Shown here one piece after another: positions 25,401 to 38,976 of a stretch of DNA of 64,000 nucleotides. The DNA lies in assembly GCA_019321725.1 (NCBI GenBank), contig CM033121.1, positions 558,001 to 622,000 on the forward strand, given 5' to 3'. Numbering within the stretch: position 1 is the first letter of the stretch; every line of letters begins with the position of its first letter. This DNA is from Paulownia fortunei (taxonomy: Eukaryota > Streptophyta > Magnoliopsida > Lamiales > Paulowniaceae). The notes under the pieces were generated by a model. That model was not told the origin of the DNA and ran no database searches. It was given only the letters and a program-made list of their open reading frames with translations. The translations under genes and the position numbers were made by a program.

Positions 25401-28213
25401 ATTGTAATTTTAATCTCTTTTATTTCATCATAATATTTTTACATTTTACTGATAAGGAGGTATAATTTTAGAAAAATCTAAATATATATTATATGATAGT
25501 ATTTAATTTTACCAAATAAAACATAATATGCAAATTTAAAACAAGAATTAGAAGTGAATAGATTAAAAGTCTCATTATAAGAAATTATAAAAAAATGGAC
25601 ATGATTTTATCAATTTAATATTTGTGGTTATAAAATGTATTTGAAATTCAAGTATGTGTGAAACACTATTTAAAATTAATTGTGTATAAATACTTAATTT
25701 TTCTTTTGATTAAGTAAAGTGATTCATTAATTGAAAAAATATATTTATCAATGTGTGACATGTGAAATTAATCTATTTGATCATGTATAATGTATTGCAA
25801 TTGCAAGAACTGCATATATAATAATTTATATTAAAAAAATTAATTAGGTTATTTATAGTGAAAATTTTAATAATTCTCACTTCGATTTAATCTAATTTAT
25901 TAAACTTATTTGTTTTAGTAGTTACCTTGATGTTCATATTTAATATTAATTCAATATCCGTTGTCTCTTTTAAAATTTATTTTAATTATGTAATTATTGA
26001 ATGGTGTATATGAATAAATATTAAATTATATCATTGTATTATATAGATTGGGCGAACTTTTGAAATTATAAAGTTATATTCTATTCATTATTAAAAATCT
26101 TTTCATAGTAGAATAACAATATATAACTTATTGATTTAGTGCTTTCGTTTGCAATTACAATGATACGAGCGATTTTGTTTCAATAATTAGTATTTTAGAA
26201 AATAAAATGTTCATAGTGTACATTTAGTTTATATAATTTCTAATTAATTAAATAAAATAATTTGATTATTACTTTTAAGTAATGAATTATTCAGTTAAGT
26301 TGGAAAAGTCACTAAGAAAAATTAATTTCGACACTTTATTATCCAGAAATTAAAGACTACAGAAAGAAAAACTAAAGTACATGTTATTAAGTGAAAAATG
26401 GAGTGAATTTCTATTCTTTCTTATTTATTTTACGTTTACAAATTTATCATACGTGATAAAAAAATATTTAAATTGTTTATGAAATACATTTCATAAATAC
26501 TAAGTAATCTAAATCGTTGTATTACAGTTTAATTTTAAAGCAATCTTTTCAAAAGCAAATAATCCAAATTAATTAGGTTGCCAACAATATGACGCATGGA
26601 CTCGCCCCTTACTTCCCTCCCATTCGAGGCCTCTCCTAAATTTAACAATTTTAAACTTTATCATTGATTTTTAGTTATAACGAAAATTATTTTATATAAA
26701 ATGATATAAGAATAGCAAAATTATACAAATAAAAAATATAACAGATTTATTTTGGTTAACAATGGACTTCTTTTATAGTAGATTATTTCTTTTTGAGTTA
26801 AATAGCCTTTATTAATATAAGATTATTAAATTCTTAAGGTATATATATATATATATATATATTTATATAAGAGATCCTCTACTATTCCAGAATAATGAAC
26901 AATACCTAAATAAATATTTTGAAAATAAATCTCCTCAAACCATATAGATACCAATCACAAAAGTTTTATAACATTTAGATAAAAAAATATTTTTAATTAT
27001 GTAACTTGGCCTATTTTTACTCTTACTCCTTTAAAAGGTGTGCTTATCAATTTTACATATAGCATTTGTCAAATATTGACAAATAGTTCAAATTTTACCA
27101 AAAAAATTAAATTTAGCCTGAAAATATCGTAAGTCCAGAACATAACAACTAAAATTGGGAATTTTCCAAAATTGAGGAAAAATTACTAATGTGGAATTAT
27201 CTATTGGTTATTTTTGGAGGAAAAAAGCTCTCTCTCCAAATGATTTTTGCTTATTTTCCCCTCAAAAGAAATGGAAATAAAGATGAGATTGAAGAAAAAT
27301 ATGTGACAGTTTAATTGGAGAGAAATTTTCTTACAAAAATAATAAATAGAGAAATCTACATAAATAATTGTTCATCTATTTCTAAAAAGTTCACAAATTC
27401 ATGTTCCATGTACCAGATATATGATGAAATTTGGACTAAATGTATCAAATTTCAAAAAATGATATATGTAAATTATTAACCAATATTTCAAAGGACCAAA
27501 ATAAAAGAAAACAAAGTTATAGGACCAAAAATAAGTAAAAGAATTGTGGATCGAAAACAGAGAAACAAACGGTGTGCAGTGATATCATTTGACTGGGAAT
27601 TTTACTTACTCAGCCAGTATGTTGGATTTGGAGTATTTTTAGACTGCAAACATGAAGTCTATTTATTTACATTTGGATTATCTATTATAATTTATATTTT
27701 TATCTTCTATTATGAATACAAGATAAATACATATTATCCAGAGTCAAAAAAATATTTATAAACTTAGTGTTTATCTATTAAATAAAATAAAAGATAAAAT
27801 ATCGATTTAAATTATTGAATTTGTACAACAATGAGCCGTGATGGAATGCAAATAATCCTTTAACCAACCTAGAAGTAAGCTCCTGTTCAAAAATCCACGT
27901 AAGTATTTCTGAACCCATTAGCTTGAATACTTAAAAAAAAGAACATTTATTGTCACGCTCAAAGTTCTTAAATCAAATTTGATCCACCACATTGTAGAAT
28001 ATTAAATAAGTTTCGCATTAGGTGTAAGATTTAGTATTTAGTTCTACAAAAAGTTCAGATAACAAAAGTCATTAATTTATTTTTCATTTCTCTTTCTTTT
28101 ACATTTGACTATGTGTTGCAAATCTGTCCAGTTATATATATATATATATATATATGTCCAACCAACATAGAAATATTTCCAGTTACCATGCCTCAATTCA
28201 CCTGCATGCGCAA
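22498..28213. other. AT-rich intergenic region between PUB and LPR genes
   Basis: About 5.7 kb of very AT-rich sequence has no supportable gene; the PUB promoter is at its low-coordinate end. It holds a poly-T run near 23737-23760, (AT)n at about 26840-26862 and (TA)n at about 28132-28155. A small GC-richer island sits near 26585-26635, within otherwise AT-rich DNA. An open frame at 27546-27761 has no family resemblance and biased composition. Confidence 0.5.
24320..24492. repeat. Degenerate three-copy repeat (about 70-79 bp period)
   Basis: The string AATTTCAAAAGCATGAACAA recurs, with small changes, near 24321, 24400 and 24471. Each copy is separated by related TTTGTTTGATTGATT-like sequence. 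It is noncoding. Confidence 0.65.
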
Positions 28214-31200
28214 TCAGTGGGTGAATTTCAAGGGTCTCATCATAACATTATCCTCATGATCCAGAATCTGCAAAATTTAGGAAAAATCATTATTGGTATG
28301 TAATATATAGAAAAACATATTCATTGTTTGTGGTGCTGAAGAAATAAGAACAAACAAATGATGCAGTGAACGATGTGTATGTACAAAACTACAAGTCTTT
28401 GAGAGTTTTATGGATCAAAGCAATAATTACCATGGAGGAGGAGAAAACAGAGCAATTTTTTTTCATTTTTCAGACAACTAGTGATGGGATTGAACAAATC
28501 TAATTGGAATTGAAACAGTTCAAGATTCTTGATTTTCTCAATTTTGTCTCAGCCTTCTCCTGTCCGAGGTGGACAACAATTTTTCATCGCATGTCATAGC
28601 TACCTAAGCCAAAAATGTCTCATTCGACTCATACGTTGAGAATGCAGAATTAAGGTAGGAAAATCACTTACATGGCAATGGTAGACATAGCCAGGCTCTG
28701 CAGTTGCATCAAAAGGATACGAATCATTTGAGTGAATGTAGGAAAACCTCACCAGTATCTTCGTCACATATCCAGGCATCATCTTGTACACATTTTTCCA
28801 TCCCTTCTCATGGGCAGGCACCTCTATCTTCTTGCCACGTGCATACTTGTCGACTTTGCATTTGATGGCGTCGTTGATTTTCAACATGCATTCCTTGAAT
28901 TTATCAGCATCCACCAATTCTGTTTGATCTAAGGCAACAAAAAGTCCCAAATGTATATGCAATGGGTGATTATCCTCTGTCAAATTGATCACATTCCAAA
29001 TCTCCGTCGCGCCTACCTTAGGTGTCTCGGTAACTGGAGCTTCATAAGACTTCCCATTGATGTATAAATGTGTAGGCTCGTCAATGTCGCTCGTGTACTC
29101 GTACATAGCAATGTACCTTGTGACTGATGCAGTGGACAAATTTGGCGATGGGTATTTGATCAATTTGCGTGGAATTTTGGACGTGTCCAACTCATGCCCG
29201 GCCTTTATGATAAATTTCATGACTTTGCTATTTGCTTCATTGACTGGATCTCCAGAAGGGTAGGGATATGGTGCATCATTAGACAGAATAGCCGAATCAG
29301 ATTTCGACTTTGAGAAGTCAACAACTACATCAGCAATTTCAGATGGTGCTAATAGAATCTCTTTTAGCATCACTGGCTTCTCATTGTATGCTGAGTCTGC
29401 TGCCACATGGATAAATGCCAAGCCATTGTTGAAGTAGAATTTGAAAAACCTGGCATTGCTTGCATTAATAATTCTAAACCTGTATTTTCTCCGTCGTACG
29501 ATCATGTGAGGCCACGCCTTCCCATTGACTATGATTGCATCACCAAAGTACTCTGGTTGCCATTGAGGATGTATTGAGGGATTATTTCCTGTAGAATTCA
29601 TGAATATCGAACCATCCGTGCGGAAGCTACGATCAAACACGACCAATGGACGATCGAATTCTTCGTCGTCATACGGGAGTCCAAGTGGCAGCTCGACATG
29701 TGGCTGTCGGATAATGTAGGCTCCAACTAAGCCAGCCAAAAGGTTGACTCTAGTCAATCCCATTGCATGATCATGGTACCATAGTGTCCCAGGGTGCTGA
29801 ATATTGTGGTAGTGATAAGTTTTCTTTCTCCAAGAGGGGCCTCGCTCTTTGAATCCGGACGTGAACCATGAGGTCGCGTGTCCATCGCTCTCAGGTTCAT
29901 CGATGCCGCCGTGGAGGTGCACCACTGTGGGAATGCCCTTTCTCGTGTGAGGTATGGCTGTTGGAATAGTGGGGTCCCATGGCAAAATGTGCTTTGAGGG
30001 GAGATGATTTCTCCATTTCACATGAGTGCCAACTCCATGAAGGGCTTCAATTGTAGGACCTGGGACGCTTGCAGCTTCCCTTGATGTACCATATGCAAAC
30101 ACTGGGGTTGGAGGTAGGTCTCTATGAAATTTCTGCAAGAAAAAAAAAAAGGCAAACTCAATTACATATGATCCCAATTTCAAAGTACTAAACCATGTGC
30201 ATAAGTCATGTCTTGGCTTCACAAAGAATAACTGGTAATTGAAATAATTTGAGAAGGATCCTCTTGACTTCTTATAAATTTATAAATTGTCATTTCTAAT
30301 CTTTTATTCTAGTTTAGTGTAACATCTTGTATTTCATATAGATAGAGCACTCAACATGTATATTTATGAGAATGAATAAATTAATAGTAGAAAGTATATA
30401 CTTAATTTGTATATATATAAGATGAAATATCAATTTAAAAAGTAAAAAATCAGAACCAAGAAATAGTTTCCCCAAGAAATTCATGTCCTCAAAGAATTCA
30501 ATCATTAGTCTACTCCACCAATTTTGTCACTTAAAATTAAGAGATGGTCACACCAACACCCACATTAACAAGTGTCCCAATTTGAATTTATGGAGCCCTT
30601 AGGAGATACTGGTTAATGTACTTAATTATAATGCTACGACAAATTTTGAAAATATGCCCACTATTGGGGCATAAAAGTAATGATGTTTCGGCAGTGCTGT
30701 CATTAGTTAATCAAGTAATCATTGAGCACAATGTGCTTTGGGGTTTCCAAAGGAATATTAAGTACATGTAAGAAAACTTAAGGAAGTTGCATTTGAATAA
30801 AGGCATCCTACAACTAAGAAGTGATGCTGACATGTATTCCAATGCTGAGATCAATTTTAATTTAAGGTGATAGTGGGCATCATCTGGATTCTAGAATTTA
30901 ACTAGAAGAATAAGACAACCTTTTCTCAATTGTGTTGGGACAACTCAAACTGTGTTCAGATTGAAAGATATGATTCCATTTGAAAATTCCCAAAATAACC
31001 TTCCTACCCCTAATCCTGTGGGATACAATGTATAACTGGTTCAACAAAAAGACAATGGAAAGGCATAGGAAAAGATGACAAGAATTAATTACAGCAAACA
31101 AAGAAAAACATAAAATTAATGTAACCAACAAAAATAGGAAAAAAGGAATGAAAATCGTACACCAGTAAGGTAATTAAATACTATAGTAAAGTAGTAGATT

Positions 31201-32444
31201 ACAGAATTAATTACAGCAAACAAAGAAAAACATAAAATTAATGTAACCAACAAAAATAGGAAAAAAGGAATGAAAATCGTGCACCAGCAAGGTAATTAAA
31301 TACTATAGTAAAGTTGTAGATTACAGAATTAATTACAGCAAACAAAGAAAAACATAAAATTAATGTAACCAACAAAAATAGGAAAAAAGAAATGAAAATC
31401 GTACACCAGCAAGGTAATTAAATACTATAGTAAAGTTGTAGATTACAGAATTAATTACAGCAAACATAGAAAAACATAAAATTAATGTAACCAACAAAAA
31501 TAGGAAAAAAGGAATGAGAATCGTACACCAGCAAGGTAATTAAATCCTATATTAAAGTTGTAGATTACAGGATTTTATTTTATTTTTTTCTGGTTGACAA
31601 GTAATTGCGCAGCTGGAATCTTTTGGAATAAAGGCAACTCTATTTTAGTTAGACAAAACCAGATAGTCAAAAAGCAGAAGGAAAATTTGCAATGTTGAGA
31701 AACTGATGATAATTCAAAACAATTGGCTGAGACAAAAAAGAAGGCAAAAAAGAGATGATGAAAACTAATAGCTAAATTTAATTGATGAGAAAAATTGAGT
31801 GTATACACCATCAAACTTTCATCTCAATGTGGGCTCTACTACAAGAAATAAAACAATAAGAACGAGGGTCAATGGAAAAGTCTTAGCAAAATATAAATTA
31901 ATCAACAAATGTAATATATTTTGAGGTGCACTATGAGGAGGCTAGACAATCACACTGATGTTATATAATTTTTTAAATTTAATAATTAATTAGTTGCGAC
32001 TATCTATAGAGATATAGAGATAGACATAAGGTACAGCAAGACCAATGTGGCAAGTGATTAGGTATGTAATTCACTGTGAATTTGGACCCGTTTAGTCTTC
32101 ATGCCTGTTAATCATCCTAAAAAAACCATGTGGTCTTTAAAGGTCTGAAAACAAAAATTCTTAATTACCAGCAACAAAATTATGTAAAGCCAAACAAGTA
32201 TAATTAAGGGGAAAAAGAAGTAACAGCAAATACTTACCCATTTCTTGTGAAACATGCCAATGAGGAGCGACTTGGGAACAGGAGAACCATCGGCAGCATC
32301 GAAACCTTTGATTCTGGGCATGTCTGGAACTTCATCCACAAACTTCTCCAACTGGGATGGGCTTATCAGTCCATCTCCTGCCCATGCAAAATTCACAAAC
32401 CCCACCACCAAAACTAAACAAATGAATTTCTCCATTCCCACCAT
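28214..32444 (-). CDS. LPR1: LPR1/LPR2-like multicopper oxidase (3 exons)
   Basis: LPR1/LPR2 are multicopper ferroxidases of the ER and cell wall that arrest root growth under low phosphate through iron deposition. Exons: 32238-32444, 28672-30132, 28214-28267, all phase 0, giving 573 residues, close to Arabidopsis LPR1. The start at 32444 opens a hydrophobic signal peptide ([16 protein letters not shown]); a second in-frame Met lies at 32435. All four copper motifs are present: HLHGG (about 141), WYHDHAMG (about 187), HPLHIHLG, and HCHILDHEDN. The last is split by intron 2, so HCH is in exon 2 and ILDHEDN in exon 3. [22 protein letters not shown] and [15 protein letters not shown] are family signatures. 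I see no damage. LPR1 versus LPR2 orthology is undecided. Confidence 0.94.
30133..32237 (-). other. LPR intron 1 (2,105 bp)
   Basis: This long intron is bounded by TGG|GTAAGT (32238/32237) and CTTGCAG|AAA (30133/30132). It carries the 122-bp tandem repeat described separately and is otherwise AT-rich. I see no nested gene; the small open frames inside are low-complexity. Confidence 0.8.
31081..31568. repeat. Tandem repeat, four copies of a 122-bp unit
   Basis: AGAATTAATTACAGC begins at 31081, 31203, 31325 and 31447, an exact 122-bp period, and a fifth unit would start at 31569 but does not. Copies differ at only a few positions (for example CGTACACC versus CGTGCACC). The array lies in LPR intron 1. 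High similarity between copies suggests recent amplification. Confidence 0.95.
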
Positions 32445-32621
32445 TTCTTTCTATATCATACAAGGAAATAACAAGTTGGCAATTAGTACTCTCTATGTAT
32501 ATATGTGTATATGTATGTATATAGAAGAAACCAGAGAGAGTAGAGAAGAGCAAGAAGTAAGAAGGTTTGGTGACGCTTCTCACATGAAAGGGAGGAAGAT
32601 AAGAAAAAGTAGTGCAATGAC

Positions 32622-32642
32622 TGTGTGTGTGTGTGTGTGTGT
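32622..32642. repeat. (GT)n microsatellite upstream of the LPR gene
   Basis: About ten GT units lie some 180-200 bp upstream of the LPR start codon, probably in the leader or core promoter. Length changes here could affect expression, which is an inference. Confidence 0.85.
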
Positions 32643-34979
32643 GATTTGTGTGTTGTTGAATGAGAAATAGATTATATTACATAATAATCGAAGAGAATAA
32701 TGATGAGGGTGTGACAAGGAAAGGAGGATGTGAAAAGGCTTTCTTTGCATCGAGTGGCGGTGGGCTTCGATGTCTCCGCTAAAAGTTATGACTAAATAAA
32801 AAGCATTTGGAGACTTTCAGATTAAATTCTCAGGAATAATACTTTTATTCATTTCAGGAATAATTTTCAAGATTTAATAAATTAAATGTTTAAATTAATT
32901 ATTTTCATAATTTAAATTTTTTTGAGAAACTTAATTTAAGTATCCTGCCAAATCAAAATTGCTTGATTAGGTTGAATAAGAAAAAAAGAAGATTTTTAAG
33001 GATTTTTAAAATAAAACAATAAATTAATATTATGATTTATTCTTGATATGCAACCAAGTGATTCAAGATTGAAACGGAAAGAATAATTTTCAATTTGAGA
33101 GGTAATCTTTAAAATGATTTAATTCTATATATATTATATTTTGTAAAATTGAAATTAATTAGTTGATTGTTTCTTTTTTTACTACACTTTATATCTAAAG
33201 CACGTTAAAAATCTTTGTGTCTGTTTTTTTCATTTCCACTGGCTATTTCAACATGATATTACAACATTATTAACACACTATCAACTTAATGTTAAAAAAA
33301 CTTTGACGTTAAGTTGAATTTAATTAAATTGGGCAATAGATTCTATCAACATTTTTATGTTATTTAAATTTGTTTCATGCTATTGTAAGAGTATTCTTGT
33401 TATTTGATTATATTGCTAATTATATTTTCCAAATTATTTTTGGTCCAATCAAGATCAATTTGGCTTGAATTAGTAATATGGAATATGTACTTTTAAGTGG
33501 CCATAGGGGGATAGTGTCCTTGCCAACAAAAAAATAAAATAAAATATGCGTATAAATTCACCATAATATGATTGATCCATAATTACTAGTGATTTCAGCT
33601 TCTTACAAAAGAGTTGCAACTTACCATTCAAACGGAGAACGAGTGGTTGAGTTGCATTTTTATTTCACCATATTTGAAAAAAAAAAAAAAAAAAGAAGGA
33701 TTAAAAATTCAGTTAAATTTGAATCACACCTTATTTTGCTTCATTCAATTAATTTACACACCAAGAAAAAGAGGGAAAAAGAAAGAAATTAGGACATTTC
33801 CATTTTGTCTATTCTACAATCCACCAAATTTTAGAAACTTTAGTTCAACCAATTAGGCATAGTTCTAATTCACAAGGATCAAATTATATTTTTCTAAAAC
33901 TAATTTCATAATAAATTCTTCTGACATTATATGGATTTTGCAATTATAAGATTATTTTGTCTATTAAATTAAATATTGATATCTTGGTAAACTGATCGTG
34001 TACTTTATTTTTTACCTTAAAAGAACAAAATTCACTTCATTGGTCCAGAATCAGAAATCCATCATCTTAATTGATCCGACCAATATGAAAACATAACATA
34101 AATGGCGATAATCTGCCTTTTCAAAATTATAATATTTCAAGTTCAAAATAAATATCAACGGAATATTTGCTTAATTATGTGTCAATTTTTCTTCATTTAT
34201 TTATGATCTTGTCATTAGTCTGACTATTATTTGTCTAATCTACAAGATTACTATATTAATAGTGGCAATATTTCTTTTTTCAAAAACAAAATACAATGGA
34301 AAATATTGTTTTAGACAAGTATTAATTCTTTTGGCATCAATATAAGATATTTTATGCTTTTTGTAATTTGAATGACGTGGATGCCTTATAGTCCATTGGA
34401 GCAGCAAGTACACGATAAATGATGCCCACTACTTTTTACCTACGAATTTCTCAAAATTGAGACACAAATTTGTTTTAGGTCCCATTTTACAAATTTTCCA
34501 CTCAAGTGACAACATAGCTTGACTTTGACTCTTTGAGGTTCACATGTCTCGAGAGAGTCCAAATCTTGTGAAATAAAATTACGAAATTAATTTGAATTAA
34601 TTAAGACAAAAATGTAATTTATTGTGAACCTTTTCAAAAATAGATATATATTTGGTGTTATTTTCAAGTGTTTTGGGAAAAATATTTTAGAAAAATATAT
34701 TATGTAATGTGTGAAAAATAAAAGAATGTTTGGTTTTATTTTGGAAGATAAATATTTTTTATTGTAGATTTTTTTTATCTAGTTTTTTTATTTGACTAAT
34801 AATGTCAGTTTGATTTTATTTTTATATATTACTATTATATTAAGATGAAGATTGAATGATTTACATTTACATGATTTAGATAATTGAAAACTTTATTTTT
34901 AGTGAAGATTCACTAATTAGTCCTATTAAATTTCTCTCTTAGGTGTCACAAATATGTTTTAGAAAATTTTGGTCATATA

Positions 34980-35750
34980 ACATTTGTTGGAGACTCAGTA
35001 AGGATTAATGGTGACCCCTCCCCCACCTCCTTCACTCCTTGTTATGGGTTGTATATCTTTCCCTCTAGATTATCAATGAGACTCAACCTCTAACAAAAAA
35101 ATAACTCCCCAAAGCCCAAAAAACAACGATTGGCTCCAAATATCACAAACGCCTTCCTAGAGTCTAGATGCCTATAAAAGCTAAGTCATAAAGTAGACAT
35201 AACTCTGTGAAACTGAATCTTGAGGCCAAAAACACTTTCGTGAAAGTCAATGGTCCAGCCCACAAGTGCCTCCCATTTGATGAAATGGTTAAGGGGCAAA
35301 AGGATTCCTATTCCTCCTTGACCCGATACTTAGACAAAACAAGATGAAGCGGGAACCCAGCCAATTCACCCGAGGCACAGTCCCTTCAAGGCAGATCATG
35401 GAAACAAAACCCCAAGACAAAACAACTAAAAATCGAGCTAAGAGCAAATCTCTACAACCTAAGTCAAGCCTGACCGCAATCCGACGACATGTGTTGAGAT
35501 AAATACTCAACACAAGACACATCCTGAAAATGCATAACTCTCAAGATAGGCCAACCCAAAAGCAAGAAATATTGGCTAAGACTACTCATGCCGAGAGGCG
35601 ATCTATTTCAATGCTATCTGCTCTCGATCAACTCTCTCTACACGAGACTTGCATGAGAGTAGGGGGTTTGTGATGCACTATGCTATATGAGATCAATACG
35701 TTAAATCTATAAGGTCAACAAGTCAATAAAGAAGATAGGCTACATTGTTG
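34980..35750. mobile_element. GC-richer island, probable mobile-element remnant (unassigned)
   Basis: Composition shifts sharply from the surrounding AT-rich DNA. The open frame 35289-35522 on the minus strand has no recognisable domain. I found no convincing terminal repeats or target-site duplication. The call rests on composition and lack of coding content only. Confidence 0.25.
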
Positions 35751-36237
35751 AAACTAAGCCCACGAAGGCCACAAGATCCAAGTTAATAGATTCTTGAAAT
35801 CTAAATGATTTATATATCATGTTACACAAAATTACACCATCTAACCTTCTAATATAAATATCACATTTTTCATCATTTGAAGGTATGCATTTAATAAAAA
35901 AGTACTATATTTATCTCAAGATAATTTATACTGCCTTACATGTAAAATTCACTTGAAAATTAATTGCTCACAAAAATAATTGACCACGTCCAAGAACCTC
36001 CATAAGAGTTTCATCCGCATGGAGTCGATGATCGAAATCTTATAGTAGTACCACATCACTCCACAAGTTATTGAATTTGGTTAGACACATCTATTATCTT
36101 TCTATATTTTACAAAAGAGATATTCTTAATAATACTGAAAATTAAGGAAATAAACAAATTCTTTGATAGCCTAATCATTCACCACTCATATAAACACAGT
36201 AAATCATTCACTCAGACACACAAACACAAACACAAAT

Positions 36238-36810
36238 ATCCCTTTATTTTTGTTATTTTTAAGGGTAAATATATAATTTAAAACTATTATTATCTCCTAA
36301 AAATAGATTTCTCCAAAATAAACTCCTACGCAAGTCAATTTCTTCTCAAACTCTATTTTTGTTTATTTGATTGGTCAATGAGAATTTCAAAAGAGTGAAT
36401 GTTTCTTGGAATTTTTGATTGGACTAAAATATTTCTTTATTTTTGTTATTTTTTATGGCAATTATAAAATTTAAAATTATTATTATCTCCTAAAATAATT
36501 TTCTCAAAATAAACTCCTCAAACTCTATTTTGTTAATTTGATTGGTCAATGAGAATTTCAATCGGATAAAACTTGCTATTCCTTTCTCCTCAAATCCGGT
36601 GAGAAGATCTTTCAGACAACATACTTTTTTTTAAGTAATTATTATTATTATTTTTTATTTATAAAACTGTGAATGTTTTTTTGCAATTTTTTTATCAAAT
36701 CGAGTGAGAAGATCTTGCTGACAACATACTTTTTTTATTTTAAAAAATATTATTATTATTATTATTTTATTTAGCATTATTTATTTATTTATAAAACTGT
36801 GAATTTTATT
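36238..36810. repeat. Nested direct repeats
   Basis: A first pair (about 36238-36390 and 36430-36556) shares TTATTTTTGTTATTTTT, ATTATTATCTCCTAAAA and GATTGGTCAATGAGAATTTC. A second pair (about 36600-36680 and 36704-36805) shares GAGAAGATCTT, GACAACATACTTTTTTT and TTTATAAAACTGTGAAT. Both are noncoding and imperfect. Confidence 0.75.
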
Positions 36811-36901
36811 TATTATTATTTATCTCAAAACTGATTCACGTCTATTCAAATGTATACATGCATATCTTCTGACTATTACCTACTAAACGGTATGGAACAA
36901 A

Positions 36902-37190
36902 TGTTTACATGCATGTCTTGTGAGGCTTATGACTCTTAAATCAGTTAAATGTACATTAACCCATATTTTTTCACTAATATTTTTTAATTTGTGAAATATT
37001 TTATACTATTTTAGTTTTACTCAACTAAATTATCAAATAATATAATTAATTTAATAAAACTATATGAATCACGTGCAAAGCCATATTTATTTTTCTAATT
37101 TTACCAAAGAAATCAAATGTGTACGTGCATGTCTTGTGAGAATTATGACTCTTAAATATACCTTAACCCCTATTTTTTATTCGTTCACAA
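36902..37190. repeat. Dispersed direct repeat, two copies
   Basis: Copies near 36902-36976 and 37119-37190 share GCATGTCTTGTGAG, TTATGACTCTTAAAT and TTAACCC-TATTTTTT. They are separated by about 215 bp, and the sequence is noncoding. Confidence 0.7.
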
Positions 37191-38910
37191 AGAAAAAGAG
37201 TTTAAGAATTGGTTGGTCTATCTGCATCTCCTCATCTCTCTCAATTCAGGTCACTCCCAAAAAAAAATAAAAAAAAAATCACTGGAACCCTAGCTTATTT
37301 ATAATATGCCCTCTCCCATTGATTAACAAGCTCTAGCAGAAAGAATAAAGATTCAAAAATATCAGAATATGGAAATAAGCATTTCTCAAGAAGAGATAAT
37401 TTAGAAAATAACTATTTGGAAATTTTTATTTAAACAGATGGACACATATATAAATATTTCTGCCAACTTAAATACTTAGACTAGAATTTGGCAATTGAAT
37501 TTTTTTTCCCTGGTTAGTTAGTTAATATTATCGTATTATCATCTCTCAAGGATAATAAATTCCTTAAGTTATCTCAAGACTACAACTGTTGGAATCTTGA
37601 GATATGTTTTTTTTTTTTTTTTAATGTGAAACAAAAGATATAAACTAAGAAATGGATAAATTGTCTTTGGAATTGAGAATTTATGCAATTAAAATAGTGT
37701 TCAAATATATTTGGTTTAAGTTATTTTTCTGATTGAGATTATCTGGAAAATCAATTACCAAATAATGAATTTCAAATCAACAAAATATTCACCACATTGT
37801 TTGCTTTATTACTTTAAGCAATTAATTTTCTTATATTTAATAACTTCCATTATAGTTGCTTTTACGAGAATCATTTTTTCTAAACTTAACCAAACATCTC
37901 CCTAAAAGAACAATCAATGTACCATACATCATACCGTGTAAGTAGGAATGGTCTAAATTAGACAACTTCATTTTTCTGCTGCAGAGACTATATTTATGTA
38001 GCTCATATTATTTAAAGATTTCAAAGGTGTTAAAAATGTTTTCATAATTCTCAATGCTACTTACTAAAGTTTGCTAGGCTTTGTTCGGCTGTCTTTTAAA
38101 AACTTTCTTGTTTTGGGTAACGAAAATTTATTAGAGTCTATTTAGACTCGGACAAGGAAAAAAATAAATATTAATGACATGATTGATATACGCAAATAAA
38201 GTGAGAATGTGATATGTATTTCTTATATTCATTTATATTCACATGATTGATATAATTGGAGTAGGAATATTCATTTTTATAGGAATCTCCATTCCTAAAA
38301 GTATGAATTAATAATTCTCTTCATATTTCATATATTTAACTATTCTCAATAAATTAGAATAAAATTATCCTTCTAAATACAATAAAAATATTGGATAAAA
38401 CTCGAAATCCGACCCATCAATATTTTTATGAACATGAATACGAACCCCCTCCGAACTCAAAATCTATTGAGTTGGACTCATTAGACTTATTTTGTTATTT
38501 TAAAAATATTTTTTAGAAACATTACAATAACTTTCTATATATGAGAAACTAATTTTATTAATAAAAATATTATTTACATTTTAATTATTAAAAAAATTAA
38601 AATTTTAAACATAATTTATTGTTTTTACATATATTAGCATAAACTAGTTATTAATTTTATATTATTATTACAAGAGTATTATAATTATATTTTTAGTATA
38701 TTCGTAACATGCATATCTATAATATATATATACATCACAAAAATACACACATAATAAATAATATATATATTTGCAATATTATTTTATTAGATTGCATTCA
38801 ATTTCTATCCAAGTGTAAAAAAATTAAAATTTGAGGCTTGCTTCGAGACTCATTTGTTAATTTTTTATATTTTTTTAAAAATATATAATAGTATAAAATT
38901 TTATCTAAAA

Positions 38911-38953
<43 letters not shown>

Positions 38954-38976
38954 TAACATCAATTAGAATAATAAAT

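Larger units (their letters stand above)
32643..38976. other. AT-rich intergenic region with element debris
   Basis: No gene is supported. About 34980-35750 is clearly richer in GC than its surroundings and shows no long open frame of known type; it looks like a remnant of a retrotransposon or other element. Repeats near 36240-37190 are listed separately. (TA)n occurs at about 38913-38949. Strings such as GACCCATC/CCGAACTC near 38405-38480 resemble degenerate subterminal parts of other plant elements. Confidence 0.4.

Noticed and set aside
27546..27761. Small membrane protein gene
   Set aside because: Composition follows the AT-rich background and there is no conserved motif or TATA/leader context.
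31081..31568. CRISPR-like array
   Set aside because: Units are contiguous 122-bp repeats without unique spacers, inside a plant intron.
35289..35522. Minus-strand protein-coding gene
   Set aside because: No domain, no splice-supported partner exons, and it lies in a GC-richer patch that looks like element debris.
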